59,863 nucleotides of DNA from Cytobacillus oceanisediminis (GTDB lineage Bacteria > Bacillota > Bacilli > Bacillales > Cytobacillaceae). Shown piece by piece: positions 59,652 through 59,863 of the stretch. The notes beneath the pieces are model-generated. The model did no database searches. It was not told where the DNA came from and was given only the letters and a program-made list of their open reading frames with translations. Each line of letters opens with the position of its first letter. Position 1 is the stretch's first letter. Location of the stretch: NCBI RefSeq assembly GCF_007830235.1, contig NZ_VLKI01000025.1:1-59863 (forward strand). Reading direction: 5' to 3'. The translations under genes and the position numbers were made by a program.

Positions 59652-59863
59652 CTTATATGGAGAGTTTGATCCTGGCTCAGGACGAACGCTGGCGGCGTGC
59701 CTAATACATGCAAGTCGAGCGGACTTCTGGGAGCTTGCTCCCAGAAGTCAGCGGCGGACGGGTGAGTAACACGTGGGCAACCTGCCTGTAAGACTGGGAT
59801 AACTTCGGGAAACCGGAGCTAATACCGGATAATTCTTTCCCTCACATGAGGGAAAGCTGAAAG
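59652..59863 (+). rRNA. 16S ribosomal RNA, 5' part
   Basis: Starts about 59652 with the conserved GAGTTTGATCCTGGCTCAG and continues through GACGAACGCTGGCGGCGTGC, GCAAGTCGAGCGGAC and GGGTGAGTAACACGTGG. The window ends after about 212 nt, so only the 5' domain start is present. The variable V1 loop (GACTTCTGGGAGCTTGCTCCCAGAAGT, a hairpin) is typical of Bacillaceae. The exact 5' end is estimated from B. subtilis. Confidence 0.97.

Overview
The window is a low-GC Gram-positive chromosome segment from an endospore-forming member of the Bacillaceae. Gene order follows the origin-proximal region of Bacillus subtilis almost gene for gene (csfB ... tmk-darA-yaaR-holB-ricT-yabA ... abrB-metS ... spoVG-glmU-prs-ctc-pth-fin-mfd-spoVT ... 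spoIIE ... tilS-hprT-ftsH ... pab/fol ... lysS, then an rRNA operon). Sporulation genes (csfB, yabG, sspF, fin, spoVT, yabP, yabQ, spoIIE, yabT), AbrB and sigma-B/F/G/H/K-like promoters support this. The intergenic repeats resemble those I associate with Cytobacillus/Neobacillus-type genomes, but the species is an inference I could not test.

Layout. 1-785: left edge with a short periodic repeat and csfB on the minus strand. 786-8857: yaaO, tmk, c-di-AMP receptor darA, DNA polymerase delta-prime holB, RicT, YabA and rRNA/tRNA methylases. 8899-10339: abrB with Spo0A boxes, a repeat-rich gap and a possible attenuator leader before metS. 10340-21909: metS, tatD-like nuclease, YabE, rnmV-rsmA, yabG, veg, sspF (a 57-residue gene), ispE, purR with PurBox-like sites, ridA, spoVG. 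22186-37769: glmU-prs-ctc-pth-fin-mfd-spoVT, yabM-yabN-rqcP, yabP-yabQ-divIC, yabR. 37930-38222: tRNA-Glu and tRNA-Met on the minus strand. 38581-49353: spoIIE-yabS-yabT, tilS-hprT-ftsH, coaX-hslO. 49539-59222: yacD-cysK, then a folate operon pabB-pabA-pabC-folP-folB-folK-yazB-dusB, and lysS. 59431-59863: tandem rrn promoters and the first part of a 16S rRNA gene.

Nearly all protein genes are conserved housekeeping or sporulation genes, and I see no phage, plasmid, CRISPR or defence cassette. The unusual content lies between genes. Two families of palindromic intergenic repeats, one MITE-like with inverted ends and one a mosaic of nested modules, occupy about fifteen sites. Some copies can be compared as empty and filled insertion sites within this window, and several form long hairpins just upstream of start codons. 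Other points of interest are a possible terminator/antiterminator leader upstream of metS, a consensus promoter facing directly into a terminator upstream of lysS, an orphan Spo0A-box promoter between abrB and metS, and a 21-bp minisatellite upstream of yabM.

Comparisons with B. subtilis proteins are from memory, not from a database search.
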